A stretch of 5,747 nucleotides of DNA from contig JAGVIF010000402.1 in the NCBI GenBank assembly GCA_020056205.1, forward strand, positions 1 through 5,747, given 5' to 3'. Made by a program: the position numbers and the translations under genes. The notes below the pieces were generated by a model, which was given only the letters and a program-made list of their open reading frames with translations, was not told where the DNA came from and did not search any database. This stretch comes from Lentisphaeria bacterium. Its GTDB lineage: Bacteria; Verrucomicrobiota; Lentisphaeria; Victivallales; GWF2-50-93. Below, in pieces: positions 4,737-5,747 of this stretch (within the stretch, counting starts at the first letter, position 1; the number at the start of each line of letters is the position of its first letter).

Positions 4737-5747
4737 AAATACGGTTCAAGTTTCTTCACCGTATCGAAGTCCGAGATAGTCGCGACCTTGTCGCCTTCCT
4801 CAAGGCAAAGCTCTCCGACCGCAGGCACCATAACGCCGTTTCTGCAGACAAACGCAAAAATCATTTCAGGGAGATTTCCGCAATCAGCTATTCTCATGCC
4901 GCAAACCGGAGATTTTTTTTCGACCTTCAATTCGAAGACGAAGGCATTCGCGCGGTGAACCAGCGCGATAACCCGCGACTTTTCCTCTTCAAGGAATTTG
5001 AGAGCCGAATTGACTCCCACAACTGACGGACTGAAGAAACAATCTATCATCTCAAGAGATGAAAAAAGCGCGCTGTAATCCGACTTGTTGACGATCGTTA
5101 TCGTTTTTTTGGCTCCCCTTTTTTTCGCAAGCATGCAACCCATCACATTGTTTTCATCGTCTTCCATGACGCTTATGTAAGCCGGCGCGCCGTTTATTCC
5201 GGCTTCGTCAAGAATTTCGTGGTCGGTGGTATCGCCGTTTAAAACCATCAGATTTTTTCCGAGACTTTCGAGTATCTTCTCGCATTTATCCTGGCTTTCC
5301 TCCACAATTCTCACGTCGTATCCCGAAGAGAGAAGTTCCACGGCAAGCCTTTTGCCGATTGCGGTGGCGCCGCCTATTATTACGCGCTCCCCGCTTCCGG
5401 TGGATTTTTCCCCGCTCGCCCACTCGATAAGCTCAATCACGCTTTCGCTTAGTCCCGATACAAAGACCTCATCATCGGTCGCGAAGGGGGTTTCTCCTCT
5501 TGGAATCATAAATTTGCCGCGCCGTATAATTCCGGAAAATCTTATTTTTGAAAGGAGAGATGTGTCAGGAAAATCCCTCAGCCTGACACCTATCAGCGGA
5601 GATGTCTTCTCAAGCCGGAATGATGTTATCTCAACGCCAAGCTCCCTGAAAATTATTTTTTCGAGCACGGCTCTGTGCCCTACCACGTTGATTATTTTGT
5701 CCGCGCATTCCAATGACGGAACTATTATCCGGTTTATCCCGAACAGC
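4709..5747 (-). CDS. trkA: Trk potassium uptake regulatory subunit TrkA (partial)
   Basis: The frame is open to the right edge, and 345 residues are visible out of roughly 460 expected, so about the first 115 (most of the first NAD-binding domain) are missing. A TTG at 5713 lies inside the conserved region and is not the start. The visible order is: end of the first RCK domain (GINRIIVPSLECADKI), first TrkA-C domain (about 30-100, with IPRGETPF and DEVFVSG), second Rossmann domain (about 122-250) and second TrkA-C domain (about 261-341, with LEEGDKVATI). The second Rossmann domain has GATAIG (126-131), an acidic residue ending strand 2 (VRIVEES), GDTTD (171-175), EDDENN and AKKRGAKK. The central Gly of GxGxxG is Thr. 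TrkA sits on the cytoplasmic face of the TrkH/TrkG potassium channel and gates it in response to bound nucleotide. No TrkH gene is in view. The gene is convergent with its neighbour and overlaps it by 28 bp. Confidence 0.93.
   Translation of the reverse strand, partial: LFGINRIIVPSLECADKIINVVGHRAVLEKIIFRELGVEITSFRLEKTSPLIGVRLRDFPDTSLLSKIRFSGIIRRGKFMIPRGETPFATDDEVFVSGLSESVIELIEWASGEKSTGSGERVIIGGATAIGKRLAVELLSSGYDVRIVEESQDKCEKILESLGKNLMVLNGDTTDHEILDEAGINGAPAYISVMEDDENNVMGCMLAKKRGAKKTITIVNKSDYSALFSSLEMIDCFFSPSVVGVNSALKFLEEEKSRVIALVHRANAFVFELKVEKKSPVCGMRIADCGNLPEMIFAFVCRNGVMVPAVGELCLEEGDKVATISDFDTVKKLEPYFYFERGATL

Overview
The window looks like chromosomal DNA from an uncultured Gram-negative bacterium. 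It carries an unusually long GspK/PilX-type pseudopilin, two Sec-exported proteins and a two-domain TrkA. The intergenic DNA is crowded with short repeats and hairpins of a kind I associate with PVC-group and Omnitrophota-like metagenome assemblies (Lentisphaerota, Planctomycetota, Kiritimatiellota). That placement is a low-confidence inference from protein style and repeats. No marker gene is present.

Layout. (1) Positions 1-253, minus strand: the 5' end of a gene for an exported protein of unknown function, running off the left edge. (2) 254-512: non-coding, a mosaic of four different short tandem or inverted repeats. (3) 513-3299, minus strand: a 928-residue pseudopilin-like protein with a prepilin-type N-terminus, preceded by a near-consensus sigma70 promoter at 3359-3387. 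(4) 3388-3929: non-coding, first an A/T-rich stretch and then about 410 bp holding nine hairpins, one of them a good plus-strand intrinsic terminator. (5) 3930-4736, plus strand: an exported protein that resembles C39-like cysteine peptidases but contains no histidine at all and no cysteine in the catalytic region. (6) 4709-5747, minus strand: TrkA, the NAD-binding regulatory subunit of Trk potassium uptake, cut by the right edge. Its 3' end overlaps the C39-like gene tail to tail by 28 bp.

How the genes relate. The two leftmost genes point the same way and could be co-transcribed as part of an envelope, pilus or type II secretion locus. The C39-like gene is divergent from them across the hairpin-rich spacer. 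TrkA is convergent with the C39-like gene and probably belongs to a separate potassium-transport unit beyond the right edge. The observations most worth following up are the hairpin-dense spacer, with its mutually exclusive pairing around the terminator, and the apparent pseudo-peptidase. Nothing here is a recognisable defence system, mobile element or CRISPR array.
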